From Myxococcus sp. (lineage in GTDB: Bacteria; Myxococcota; Myxococcia; Myxococcales; Myxococcaceae): a stretch of 64,000 nucleotides of DNA. The stretch spans positions 1-64,000 of the forward strand of contig JACSRE010000199.1 in NCBI GenBank assembly GCA_014879945.1. The letters run 5' to 3'. A program made the translations under genes and the position numbers. The notes below the pieces were generated by a model. The model worked only from the letters and a program-made list of their open reading frames with translations, had not been told where the DNA came from and made no database searches. This document shows, in pieces, positions 25,859 through 34,800 of this stretch (positions are counted from its first letter, which is position 1; every line of letters begins with the position of its first letter).

Positions 25859-27483
25859 TGCTCTCGATACAGGTCGAGCTGCTCACGGGCCGGTACGTCG
25901 CGACCGCGCACGACGATCGACGCAGTGCCGAGTGGCCCCCCCACCCCGCGCGTTTGTTCTCGGCGCTGGTGGCAGCGCACTACGAGGCCACGAGCACCAG
26001 CCCCGCTGAACGCGAGGCCCTGCTGTGGCTCGAGGCACAACCAGCACCGTCGCTGCGCGTCGTCGGTGGCGCCGGGCGACGGGACATCCACGACGTCTTC
26101 GTTCCGGTCAACGACGTCACCACAGTGGGCGATCTCGGGGCGCCCCTCGAAGAGAGTCAGACTGCGCTTGAGGCGATCAAGGCGGCCGGCGGTTCAGCTG
26201 CAGAGATCAAGAAGGCCGAAAAGGCCGTCGAGAAGCGACGCAAGCAATTGGCTGACTCGCTCGCCGACCTGTCGAGGCCTGAGCCATCTCCCGCCACCTC
26301 GACTCTCGCCGCGGCGCGCGCGCTCCTCCCCGAACGTCGGACGCGACAGATGCGTACGTTTCCCGTCGTGATCCCTGATGAGCCGACGCTCTCGTTCATC
26401 TGGCAGGCCGACGCGCCGGCGGCGGTCAAGCAGGCGCTGGAGAGCTTGTGTGCGCGGGTCACGCGACTTGGCCACTCGTCATCTCTGGTCTGGTGTCGGG
26501 TCGATGATCGGCCGGTGACACCGACGCTGGTGCCGCGCCCCGATGGCGAGCTTGTCCTCAGAACCGTTGGGCCGGGCCAACTCGAGCGGCTCGACGCCGC
26601 CTTCGCCGAACACCAGGGCGTTCGCGGCCGCGTACTCCCGGCCGTGCCGCAACGCTACGGAGCACCGGCCGAGCCGAAAAGGCCCAGGCCGGCCTCGGTG
26701 TTCGCCGCCGACTGGATCGTGTTCGAGCGTGTCGCAGGGGCGCGCGTCGTCGGCTCGAAGTCCGTCGACCTCACCCGTGCGCTCCGAGCAGCAATTCTGG
26801 AACAGCACGGCAAGCCTGGAATGCCCCCGAGCTTGTCCGGCCACGACTCCACCGGAAAACCAACGACGCAGCCGCACCTCGCCTTCCTCGCCCTCCCCTT
26901 CGTCGGCAGCGAATACGCCGACGGCTCGATCAAGGGTGTCGCGATCGTGCCTCCGCGAGAGCTCTCGGAAGCGGATCGCGAGCTGTTGTACCGGCTCATC
27001 GCGCAATGGGAGCGCGACCAGCCCGAGGGCCGACTCACGCTGGCTGGGCCCGGGCTGCCACCCGTGACCTTCAAGCGCGTTGCCGTGCCATCAATGGAGG
27101 CGGCCAGACCGACGCGCTGGTGTCAGAGCTCGACGCGTTTCATCACGGCGACCCCAATCGCCCTCGACCGAAACCCCGGCAATCTGCGGAGCAACCTCGA
27201 ACGAACCGCCCACAAAGCGGCGGAGGAGGCGAGAGAGAGCATCGCGGCCTCCTGCGAGTCGATCGGCCTGCCGAGGCCGTCGGGGGTCGAGCTCTCGTTT
27301 GCCCCGCTGCTGCAAGGTGGCCAGTCGTCGATGGCGTACCTCGCGGCGCGGGCCGGCAAAGCCCAGCGAGTTCGCATTCACGCGGAGCTTCGGTTCGACG
27401 AGCCCGTTCGCGGGCCACTCCTCATCGGCGCCGGAAGACACTTCGGCCTCGGGCTGTGCCTCCCGGTTGGAGAGACTCGATGA
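25858..27483 (+). CDS. csb2: Csb2, Cas5-Cas6 fusion of type I-G
   Basis: A 541-residue protein of the GSU0054/Csb2 family, a Cas5-like RAMP joined to a Cas6-like RAMP. It would both cap the crRNA 5' end and process pre-crRNA, explaining why no separate cas6 is present. The N-terminus (LSIQVELLTGRYVATAHDDR, AEWPPHPARLFSALVAA) is characteristic. The C-terminus has the glycine-rich RAMP loop GPLLIGAGRHFGLGLC. The ATG at 25858 overlaps the csb1 stop (TGATG). A helical, charged insert lies around residues 95-150. Confidence 0.92.
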   Translation: MLSIQVELLTGRYVATAHDDRRSAEWPPHPARLFSALVAAHYEATSTSPAEREALLWLEAQPAPSLRVVGGAGRRDIHDVFVPVNDVTTVGDLGAPLEESQTALEAIKAAGGSAAEIKKAEKAVEKRRKQLADSLADLSRPEPSPATSTLAAARALLPERRTRQMRTFPVVIPDEPTLSFIWQADAPAAVKQALESLCARVTRLGHSSSLVWCRVDDRPVTPTLVPRPDGELVLRTVGPGQLERLDAAFAEHQGVRGRVLPAVPQRYGAPAEPKRPRPASVFAADWIVFERVAGARVVGSKSVDLTRALRAAILEQHGKPGMPPSLSGHDSTGKPTTQPHLAFLALPFVGSEYADGSIKGVAIVPPRELSEADRELLYRLIAQWERDQPEGRLTLAGPGLPPVTFKRVAVPSMEAARPTRWCQSSTRFITATPIALDRNPGNLRSNLERTAHKAAEEARESIAASCESIGLPRPSGVELSFAPLLQGGQSSMAYLAARAGKAQRVRIHAELRFDEPVRGPLLIGAGRHFGLGLCLPVGETR

Positions 27484-30275
27484 AGGCCGCTGACTTTGGG
27501 GCGTTCCACCTCGCAGTTCACGGCCGAGCCCCGTTCGACTGGCAGCAGCGACTCCTGGAGCAGGTCGTTCGCCAACGGGCCTGGCCATCGGTTCTCGATC
27601 TGCCGACAGGCGCGGGGAAGACGACCTGCCTCGACATTGCCGTGTTCGCCCTGGCGCTCGACTCCGAGAGCGCCACGCCGTGGTGTGCGAGACGCATCGC
27701 GATGGTGGTCGACCGCCGCGTCGTCGTCGACCAGGTCGCGGAGCGAGGCCGACGTCTGGCTCAGGCGCTGCTGAACCCAGGTGGTGCGGTCCTCGGCGAG
27801 GTCGCGCGTCGTTTGGGCGCGATGAGTCGAGAGCAGGCGCCGCTCGCGGTGTACACCCTGCGCGGCGGCATTCCGAAGGATGACGGCTGGGCACGGACAC
27901 CCGACCAGCCGTTGATCATCGCGTCGACAGTGGACCAGCTCGGCTCGCGACTGCTGATGCAGGGCTACGGCGTCAGCGCAGGCATGGCGCCAGTGCACGC
28001 CGGGCTCATCGGAAACGACACCTTGCTGCTGCTCGACGAGGTTCATCTGTCGGGGCCCTTCGCGGAGACCCTCGAGGCGTTGCAGCGGCTGCGGAGCCGC
28101 TTCGTGCGCACCCGTTTTCAATGCGCCTTCCTGTCAGCGACACCGGTCGCACAGGTGAGCGAGCCCTTCAAACTGAGCGGGGCTGATACGGCCGAAGACA
28201 GTGTCCTGGGCAAGCGACTCCGCGCGCCGAAACCCGCGATGCTGGCCGAGGCCGCGGGTCGCACCGCGCTCGAGTCACAGTGCGTCGACGCAGCGCGCGA
28301 CCTCATCGCACGGCACAACACCGTCGCCGTCGTGCTGAACCGGGTCGGGAGCGCCCTGACGGTCGCAAGGCAACTCCAGGAGTGCCTGAAGGACGAAGCC
28401 GACGTCGAGGTGTTGACCGGCCGAATGCGACCAATCGATCGAGATGCGCTGGTCGCGCGCCTGAAGCCGAGAATTCTGGCGGGGCGACGTCGAGACGAGG
28501 TCGCGAGGCCTTTGATCGTGGTCGCGACCCAATGCGTCGAAGCAGGCGCCGACTTCGACTTCGATGCGCTCGTAACGGAGGCCGCGAGTCTGGCTGCGCT
28601 CAGACAACGATTCGGTCGCGTCGACCGGCTTGGTGAGTACGGCAAAGCAGAGGGCCTCATCATCCGCGACCGGGCGGGCAAGAACGACCCCATCTACGGC
28701 AAAGCCCTCGATGAGACCGCCGCGTGGCTGAAAGAGCACCTCGACAAGAAGCGACGCTCCATCGACTTCGGGCCCCTGAATCTCCCGTCGGCGTCCGCCG
28801 AGGAATTGGAGTTGATGCGGGGCCCGGAGAAGCACGCACCCGTCTTGCTGCCCGCCTACCTCGACCTCTGGGCCCAGACAGGCCCGGCCCCTGAGCTCGT
28901 TCCAGAGGTGTCGTTGTTCCTCCACGGCCCCGAGTCTGGTCCTCCCGACATTCAAGTCATCTGGCGCGCCGACGTCGAGCCGGAGATGCCAGCCGAGCTG
29001 TTGGTCGAGGTCATCTCGGCGATTCGCCCGTCGAGCCTCGAGGCCGTCTCGGTCCCTTTCGGGGCGGCGCGCCGATGGCTCTCAAAGAGCGCCAGCGAGG
29101 ACGGCGAGATCGCCGATCTCGAAGGGACTACTGGCGACGATGAGGCCATCGAAGGTGATCAGCACGTCTTCCGTTGGCGGGGGGAAGACAGCGCGGTCGT
29201 GCGAGTCGAGGCGCTCCGGCCAGGTGACACCGTCATCGTGCCCGCCGGGCGTGGTGGGCTCTGGCGCGGCTGCTTCAGCCCCGAGTGCCGGGAACCGGTC
29301 CGCGACCTCGCAGAACAAGGCGCGCTCCTGGCCCGAGGCCGGGCAATGCTGCGAGTCCAGCCGGAGGTGCTCTCTGGCCTTGGTCTGCCGCGAGCGGCCG
29401 CCCGCGACCCTGAAGCCCTGGAAGACGCCCTCGAGGGCCTGCAGGGGAACGAGCCATGGATGAAGCCGTGGGCTGAGCGACTCCGGAAGCGTGGCCGGCC
29501 GTTTGTCGTCACCTCAGGCGAAACGGGCTGGTCGTGCCTCGATGGCGGCCTGATCGGCAGAGCGGCGCTGAGGGTCCTGGCGATCGATCCTGAAGCAGAC
29601 GTGACGACCGACGACGAGGAGTCCTCCTTTCTCGGAAGGTCGGTGCCCCTCGATGAGCACTCCGCCGACGTCCGCGCGTTCGCTCGGGACTTCGCGGCGA
29701 CCCTCAAGCTGCCAAAGCCGCTCGCCTCAGACCTCGAGTTGGCAGGGTGGCTGCACGACATCGGGAAGGCAGACCGTCGATTTCAACTCCTGCTTCGGCG
29801 CGGCGACCCGATCGAGTTCTTCAAGGACGAGCGCCCATGGGCCAAGTCGGCACTGACACCCGGCGCTCGATACGAACAGCGCCTCGCCCAACGGAAGAGT
29901 GGCTACCCCAGCGGAACCAGACACGAGGTTCAATCGGTCGCGATGTTGGAGGCACACCGGAGCGAGCTGGTCCAGCGGGCCCACGACCCTGAGCTCGTGC
30001 TCCACCTCGTCGCGACTCATCACGGCCACTGTCGGCCGTTCGCGCCACCGGTGCTCGACGAAGAGCCAGTTGACGTCGCGCTCGAGCACGGAGACTGGAA
30101 GTTCGGACCCGTGTCCTCTGCCAACGGGCTGCACCGACTCGACTCGACCATTGCTGACCGGTTCTGGCGGCTGGTCGAGAAGTACGGCTGGCTCGAGCTC
30201 TGTTGGCTCGAGGCGGTCTTGCGGCTGGCTGACCATCGCGCAAGTGAGGCGGAACAGAGGGGAGCGGAGTCATGA
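27480..30275 (+). CDS. cas3: Cas3 helicase-nuclease, C-terminal HD (type I-G)
   Basis: The 931-residue protein has SF2 helicase motifs first: Walker A LPTGAGKTT (41-49), DEVH (about 187-190), SATP (about 220), and motif VI QRFGRVDRLG (about 376). The HD nuclease comes last: GWLHDIGKADRRF (about 755), ATHHGHC (about 845) and LADHRAS near the end. Helicase-then-HD is the order known for the GSU0051-type Cas3 of this subtype, the reverse of most Cas3 proteins. It degrades target DNA once recruited by the effector. The ATG overlaps the csb2 stop (ATGA). All core motifs are intact, so the protein should be active. Confidence 0.95.
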   Translation: MKAADFGAFHLAVHGRAPFDWQQRLLEQVVRQRAWPSVLDLPTGAGKTTCLDIAVFALALDSESATPWCARRIAMVVDRRVVVDQVAERGRRLAQALLNPGGAVLGEVARRLGAMSREQAPLAVYTLRGGIPKDDGWARTPDQPLIIASTVDQLGSRLLMQGYGVSAGMAPVHAGLIGNDTLLLLDEVHLSGPFAETLEALQRLRSRFVRTRFQCAFLSATPVAQVSEPFKLSGADTAEDSVLGKRLRAPKPAMLAEAAGRTALESQCVDAARDLIARHNTVAVVLNRVGSALTVARQLQECLKDEADVEVLTGRMRPIDRDALVARLKPRILAGRRRDEVARPLIVVATQCVEAGADFDFDALVTEAASLAALRQRFGRVDRLGEYGKAEGLIIRDRAGKNDPIYGKALDETAAWLKEHLDKKRRSIDFGPLNLPSASAEELELMRGPEKHAPVLLPAYLDLWAQTGPAPELVPEVSLFLHGPESGPPDIQVIWRADVEPEMPAELLVEVISAIRPSSLEAVSVPFGAARRWLSKSASEDGEIADLEGTTGDDEAIEGDQHVFRWRGEDSAVVRVEALRPGDTVIVPAGRGGLWRGCFSPECREPVRDLAEQGALLARGRAMLRVQPEVLSGLGLPRAAARDPEALEDALEGLQGNEPWMKPWAERLRKRGRPFVVTSGETGWSCLDGGLIGRAALRVLAIDPEADVTTDDEESSFLGRSVPLDEHSADVRAFARDFAATLKLPKPLASDLELAGWLHDIGKADRRFQLLLRRGDPIEFFKDERPWAKSALTPGARYEQRLAQRKSGYPSGTRHEVQSVAMLEAHRSELVQRAHDPELVLHLVATHHGHCRPFAPPVLDEEPVDVALEHGDWKFGPVSSANGLHRLDSTIADRFWRLVEKYGWLELCWLEAVLRLADHRASEAEQRGAES

Positions 30276-31168
30276 GGAAGGTCGTATTGACTGGCCTGAC
30301 GGGCACCAATCCGCTCCATTTTCTCGCCAGCGTTGGGCTGCTTCGCATCGCGGCACGCGTGCACGACCGGGCGCGACTCGCCTTCCTCGACGACGGCAGC
30401 TATCGACCCTTCGTCGAAGGCATTGACGAGTCACTCGCAGGGTTGGTCGCGCGTGATGCCACTGAACAGGCGGGGCCGCAGCCCTGGCGCCTGCAGTACG
30501 GCAAGGTCGAGAAGCGCGGCGAGAAGTTCGTCGAAGACCTGAAGCCACCACCCGAGACGTTCCGCTCGTTCCTCGACAGCGCCCTGTCTCGATGGGTTGA
30601 GACCGGCGACAGTGAGGGAGCCGCGTATGCCGCCGCCTATGGCACCAGCACTGCCGTGGACAACAAGGGCAACACCAAGCCAACGGCCTTTCACTTCACG
30701 GCTGCGAACCAACAGTTCCTCGGGGCGATCGAAGCCATCAGGGCCTCGATTGACGAGGATTGGTGCAGAGCAGCGCTGTTTGAGGCCAACGCATTGCGAC
30801 CCGGCGGAAACGTGCGCTGGGACCCGGGAGCGGACCGGAACTACGCGCTGATGGCTGACGACCCCAATACCGAAGGCACGAGCGTCAACGCACCGCTGGA
30901 GTGGCTTGCGTTTCGAGCCCTGCCGCTCTTGCCGTGTGTGCCCATCAAGGCGCGGGTCTTCACGACCGCGGTCTCTGGTCGAGGCGATAGCGCGGCGTTT
31001 AGCTGGCCTCTGTGGCGCGCACCTGCGTCGCTCCGCACGGTCGCGAGCCTGCTTCGACTACCCGCTGAAGCCGATGCTCGGCGGGGCCTGTTCGCCGCCG
31101 TGCGCGCCTCGATTCGGCGAACCAGTCAGGGCTTCGGCAACTTCGGTCCGGGCTCCGTCTCGGCTTGA
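30272..31168 (+). CDS. csb3: Csb3, short Cas8-type subunit of type I-G
   Basis: A 298-residue protein starting LTGLTGTNPLHFLASVGLLRIA, the signature opening of the Csb3/GSU0052 and Csx17 families, the large-subunit position of type I-G/I-U complexes. At under 300 residues it is the short Csb3 form rather than Csx17. Other features: AAYGTSTAVDNKGNTKPTAFHFTAANQQFL and EWLAFRALPLLPCVP. ATG overlaps the cas3 stop. It would recognise the PAM and stabilise the R-loop, by analogy with Cas8. It ends the operon 9 bases from a converging gene. Confidence 0.85.
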   Translation: MRKVVLTGLTGTNPLHFLASVGLLRIAARVHDRARLAFLDDGSYRPFVEGIDESLAGLVARDATEQAGPQPWRLQYGKVEKRGEKFVEDLKPPPETFRSFLDSALSRWVETGDSEGAAYAAAYGTSTAVDNKGNTKPTAFHFTAANQQFLGAIEAIRASIDEDWCRAALFEANALRPGGNVRWDPGADRNYALMADDPNTEGTSVNAPLEWLAFRALPLLPCVPIKARVFTTAVSGRGDSAAFSWPLWRAPASLRTVASLLRLPAEADARRGLFAAVRASIRRTSQGFGNFGPGSVSA

Positions 31169-31177
31169 ATCGCCGCC

Positions 31178-31972
31178 TCACCCGCCCGCTGACGTGTAGT
31201 GGCCGATCGCCCTCAGCCACACCACCCGCGCCACCGCGGCGAACACCGCGGTGCCCACCAGCGCGCCCAGCAACGCCTGCGGGGCGAGCCTGCCCAACAT
31301 CGCCTCGGCCGGGAACGTCGTCATCAGCGTCAACGGCAAGACGAAGGTGAACACCCACCGCACCACCTTCGGGAACACGCTCGACGGCCAGCGCGCGGCG
31401 TCGAAGATGCTCGAGAAGAGGTACGTCAGGTTGTCCACCTTCACCACGAAGAAGGCCGCCGAGACGATGAGGATCCACAACGAGTAGAGCAGCAGCGTCG
31501 CCGACACCAGGAGCACGCCCGAGGCCGCCACGTCGACGAGCCTCGGCCCGTGCCCGATGCGATCGAACGCCACGGCGAACACCACCAGCCCCGCCACCAC
31601 GCTCGTCACCCGCCACACGTGGAACTTCGACGTCGACACCAGGAACTGCGCGTCGGCCGGCTTGAGCAACACGAAGTCGAGGGTGCCCTTGCGAATGTGC
31701 TCGATCACCGCCTGCAGCCCCGGGTTCACCGCGCCGTCGAGCACGCCCTGCAGCAGAATGAACCAGCCGGTGACGACCAGCGCCTCACCGAAGCTCCACC
31801 CTGGAATGCCCGCGCGCGAGCCGTCGCCGTACACCACGAACAGCGGCACGATCGCCGTCGCCATGAAGAACAGCGACACCACGCCATCGACGAGGAAGTC
31901 CCACCGGTACTGCGCCGCCAGCAGCCCCGAGGTGCGTAGCTGCAGGCCCAACAGCGTCAGGTAGCGCCGCAT
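31178..31972 (-). CDS. ABC-2 type transporter permease (second)
   Basis: A 264-residue membrane protein with about six hydrophobic helices (for example FLVDGVVSLFFMATAIVPLFVV and SATLLLYSLWILIVSAAFFVV) and an IRKGTLDFVLLKPAD motif between helices 2 and 3. This is typical of the COG3694-like permease paired with a daunorubicin-type ABC ATPase. ATG 31972 begins five bases after the stop of the first permease. Substrate unknown. No signal peptide and no periplasmic domain. Confidence 0.88.
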   Translation of the reverse strand: MRRYLTLLGLQLRTSGLLAAQYRWDFLVDGVVSLFFMATAIVPLFVVYGDGSRAGIPGWSFGEALVVTGWFILLQGVLDGAVNPGLQAVIEHIRKGTLDFVLLKPADAQFLVSTSKFHVWRVTSVVAGLVVFAVAFDRIGHGPRLVDVAASGVLLVSATLLLYSLWILIVSAAFFVVKVDNLTYLFSSIFDAARWPSSVFPKVVRWVFTFVLPLTLMTTFPAEAMLGRLAPQALLGALVGTAVFAAVARVVWLRAIGHYTSAGG

Positions 31973-31977
31973 CGCCG

Positions 31978-32787
31978 TCAGCCCCCGTACGCCTGAAAGC
32001 GCCGGAGCCCGAAGCTCCACACCGAGAGCGCCAGCACCACCAACGCCCCCGCCCACGCCCACTGCTGCAACAGCAACGGCAGCGCCGACTCGAGCGTGTG
32101 CACCCCCGTCATCAACTCCACCGGCAGGCCGATCTGGTACCGGAACGGCAACCACCGCGCGATGGCGCTCAGCCAGTCGGGGAAGAGGTCGAGCGGGAAG
32201 AGGTACCCCGAGAAGACGAAGAACGCCGCCAGCCACACCTCCATCAGCTTGACGCTCGACTCCATGAACAGGCTCAACGAGCCGATGGCCACGTTCGCGA
32301 AGAAGGTAATCAACCACCCGCCGAACAACGCGAAGGGGAACAGCGCCCACACCCGCCAGTCGCGCGTGAGGTGCTCCCGCGCCTGGGTGAGGAGCAGCAG
32401 CACCACCACCGGCAGCGTCACGCCCGCGCGCAACGGGAGCGCCGCGAGGTTGCCCACCGCGTAGGTGAGGATGGGGTGAATGGGCCGCAGCAGCCGCATC
32501 GCCAGGGTGCCCTGCCGCACCTCGTAGTTCATCTCCCAGCACGCCCACGCCGAGATGAGCTGCCGCACCGTGAAGACGCACAGGAAGTAGGCGATGAACG
32601 CCGTCGAGCCCCACGCCTTGCCGCCGCCGCCTACCACCGGCACCGCCTCGGCCACCGCCGTCCACAGCACCATCATCACCAGGGGCATGGTGGTGGCGAA
32701 GACCCAGACGATCATCTCGGCCCGGTACGCCAGCGACTCCACGAAGCCGACCCGCATCAGCGCCGGCAGCGCCTTCAACGCCCTCAC
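31978..32787 (-). CDS. ABC-2 type transporter permease (first)
   Basis: A 269-residue integral membrane protein with six predicted helices. The EVRQGTLAMRLLRPIHP stretch corresponds to the coupling region of COG4587-like permeases, and FSGYLFPLDLFPDWL precedes the last helices. The GTG start at 32787 overlaps the ATPase stop (GTGA), so it is translationally coupled to the ATPase. With the second permease it makes a heterodimeric exporter; substrates of such systems in myxobacteria are not known. Confidence 0.88.
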   Translation of the reverse strand: MRALKALPALMRVGFVESLAYRAEMIVWVFATTMPLVMMVLWTAVAEAVPVVGGGGKAWGSTAFIAYFLCVFTVRQLISAWACWEMNYEVRQGTLAMRLLRPIHPILTYAVGNLAALPLRAGVTLPVVVLLLLTQAREHLTRDWRVWALFPFALFGGWLITFFANVAIGSLSLFMESSVKLMEVWLAAFFVFSGYLFPLDLFPDWLSAIARWLPFRYQIGLPVELMTGVHTLESALPLLLQQWAWAGALVVLALSVWSFGLRRFQAYGG

Positions 32788-33776
32788 GCGGCCTGCTCCC
32801 GCGTCGCGCGGCTGCGCGAGAAGAGCTCGCTCATCACCTCTTCCAGCGGCGGGTTCTCGACGTTCAGGTCCACCACCGGCAGCGACGCCAGCGCCCGGCC
32901 CACCACGGCGTTCACCTGGTCGTGGCTCACCTGCAGCACCGCCTGCGCGCCCTCGCAGCGCACCACCTGGCCCAGCGGCGTCACCTGCTCCAGCGTCACC
33001 GGCTGCGAGAAGCGCAGCGTCACCCGCTTGTCGGGCCGCACCTGCTTGACCAGCACGTCGAGCGCGCCGTCGAACGAGAGCGTGCCCTTGTCAATGACGA
33101 TGACGCGCGGGCAGAGCGCGGCCACGTCGTCCATGTAGTGGCTGGTGAGGATGAGGGTCGCGCCGGTCGTCTCGTTGTAGCGGCGAATGAAGTCGCGCAT
33201 CACCACCTGCATCGAGACGTCGAGGCCGATGGTGGGCTCGTCGAGGAAGAGCACCTTCGGGCCGTGCACCAGCGCCGCCGCGAGCTCACACTTCATGCGC
33301 TCGCCCAGCGACAGCTGCCGCGTCGGCTTGTTCACCAGGTCGCCCAGCTCCAGCAGCTCGCTCAGCTCCTTCATGCGGCGCACGAAGTCAGGCCGCGGCA
33401 CGTCGTAGATGGCGCGGTTCAGCTCGAAGGTCTCGGCGGGCGGCAGGTCCCACAGCAGTTGCTGCTTCTGCCCCATCACCAACATGATCTTCTTCAGGTA
33501 CTCGGCCTCGCGCTTCTGGGGCACGTGGCCGTCGACGCGCACCTCGCCGCTCGAGGGGTGGAGCAGCCCCGCCAGCGTCTTGAGCGTCGTCGTCTTCCCC
33601 GCGCCGTTGGGGCCGAGGAAGCCGACCCGCTCCCCGGGCTTGATGGCGAAGGTGATGCCGTCGACCGCCTTCACCGTCGTGTACTCGCGCTTGAAGAGCG
33701 ACTTCACCGCCGCGGCCAGGCCGGGCGGGCGCTTGTGCACGCGGTAGTGCTTGGTGAGGTTTCGCACTTCGATCAT
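32784..33776 (-). CDS. ABC transporter ATP-binding protein
   Basis: The 330-residue ATPase shows Walker A GPNGAGKTT (about 56-64), the signature LSLGERMKCELAA, Walker B VLFLDEPTIGLD, and the switch His in LTSHYMDD. The C-terminal 90 residues form an extra regulatory-type domain. The long Lys/Arg-rich insert after the first strand (KHYRVHKRPPGLAAAVKSLF) is typical of the COG4586 group that partners with the two permeases downstream. Start ATG 33776, 22 bases after the cytochrome gene. Confidence 0.93.
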   Translation of the reverse strand: MIEVRNLTKHYRVHKRPPGLAAAVKSLFKREYTTVKAVDGITFAIKPGERVGFLGPNGAGKTTTLKTLAGLLHPSSGEVRVDGHVPQKREAEYLKKIMLVMGQKQQLLWDLPPAETFELNRAIYDVPRPDFVRRMKELSELLELGDLVNKPTRQLSLGERMKCELAAALVHGPKVLFLDEPTIGLDVSMQVVMRDFIRRYNETTGATLILTSHYMDDVAALCPRVIVIDKGTLSFDGALDVLVKQVRPDKRVTLRFSQPVTLEQVTPLGQVVRCEGAQAVLQVSHDQVNAVVGRALASLPVVDLNVENPPLEEVMSELFSRSRATREQAA

Positions 33777-33798
33777 GCGCGGGTGTGTAGCCGAGACG

Positions 33799-34800
33799 TC
33801 AGCGGCGCGCCCTCAAACCCGCGCTCCGGACGACGGGCAGCGAGGACAGCTCGACCAGCTCGTCTTCGCGGGTCAACAGCGGCCGGGGCCGCGGCGACGC
33901 GTCGGTGAAGTGCCAGGTCAGCCGTACCCGCCTGGCGCCGGCGGGCACCTGCACCCGCACCGGCACGTCGGGCTCGAGGCGGGTGTCTCGCACCACGCCG
34001 ACGCCGGGCCGCCCCTGGGCGTCCTCCGTGCGCCCGAGCTCGAGGCCGAAGCGCCGCAGCGGCTCGTCGTCGGCCCACAGCACGAGGTGGCGGAACACGT
34101 CACCGGTCGGCACCCGGTGGCCCACGTCGTGCGCGGTGACGATCGCGACGCCGCCCTCGAGCTCGAGCCGCACCGCGCCGCGCACGAAGTCGACGTCGTG
34201 GCCCCCGCGCACGCGGTGCGAGGCCCCTGGCATGTGGCAGCCCTGGCAGGTCTGCGCGCCGCCCCACGCGCGCCACTCCGAGAGCGTCGTCTGCATCGGC
34301 AGCGCGTTCAGGCGCGTCGCGCCGTCGATGACGGCGTGGCCGGTGAACTCGTGACAGGTGCCGCAGAACTCGCTGGTGCGCAGCGCCGGGGTGAAGCGCA
34401 CCGGGTGCCCATACGGGAGCGCCGCAGCGCTCGGCGCCAGCACCTCGCCGTCGCGCACGTGGCAGACCGCGCAGGTGATGCCCTCGTGCACCGGCGAGCC
34501 TTCCGGCGGCAGGGCGCCTCGAGCGAGCAGATGGCGCGAAGTCCAGGAGTGCTTCAGCTGCGCCTCGAGCGGCCCGTGGCAGACGAGGCAGCGCCGCTGC
34601 GGCTCCGCCGAGAAGCCGTCGAGGAAGACGCGGCTGGTCAGGCTCTGGCGGTGCATCGAGGCCCGCCACTCGGCGGCGCGCTGCGGGTGACACGCGGCGC
34701 AGGCCGCGGCGCCCGGCGCGTCGAGCTGGAGCGGTCGCGTGAAGCCCGCGACGTCGAACGACGGCTGGGCCAACACCACCCACAGCAGCAGCGCGCTCAC
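33799..34800 (-). CDS. Multiheme c-type cytochrome (five CxxCH)
   Basis: A 333-residue secreted protein with five heme-c motifs, CAACH, CLVCH, CAVCH, CGTCH and CQGCH, all in the first two thirds. The N-terminal MSALLLWVVLAQPS is a short, weak signal peptide, so export is likely but cleavage uncertain. The last third is beta-rich without hemes (VRVQVPAGARRVRLTWHF). The arrangement resembles cytochrome c554-like periplasmic electron carriers. GTG start overlaps the stop of the upstream exported protein (GTGA). The pairing with that protein and an ABC exporter is unexplained. Confidence 0.87.
   Translation of the reverse strand: MSALLLWVVLAQPSFDVAGFTRPLQLDAPGAAACAACHPQRAAEWRASMHRQSLTSRVFLDGFSAEPQRRCLVCHGPLEAQLKHSWTSRHLLARGALPPEGSPVHEGITCAVCHVRDGEVLAPSAAALPYGHPVRFTPALRTSEFCGTCHEFTGHAVIDGATRLNALPMQTTLSEWRAWGGAQTCQGCHMPGASHRVRGGHDVDFVRGAVRLELEGGVAIVTAHDVGHRVPTGDVFRHLVLWADDEPLRRFGLELGRTEDAQGRPGVGVVRDTRLEPDVPVRVQVPAGARRVRLTWHFTDASPRPRPLLTREDELVELSSLPVVRSAGLRARR

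Noticed and set aside
25858-27483. Missing cas6, suggesting a defective locus
   Set aside because: In this subtype Csb2 is a Cas5-Cas6 fusion, and the C-terminal glycine-rich RAMP loop is present, so no separate cas6 is expected.
33799-34800. Cytochrome gene as part of a nitrite or hydroxylamine reductase
   Set aside because: Five CxxCH motifs alone do not support a catalytic heme arrangement (no CxxCK, no matching neighbours).
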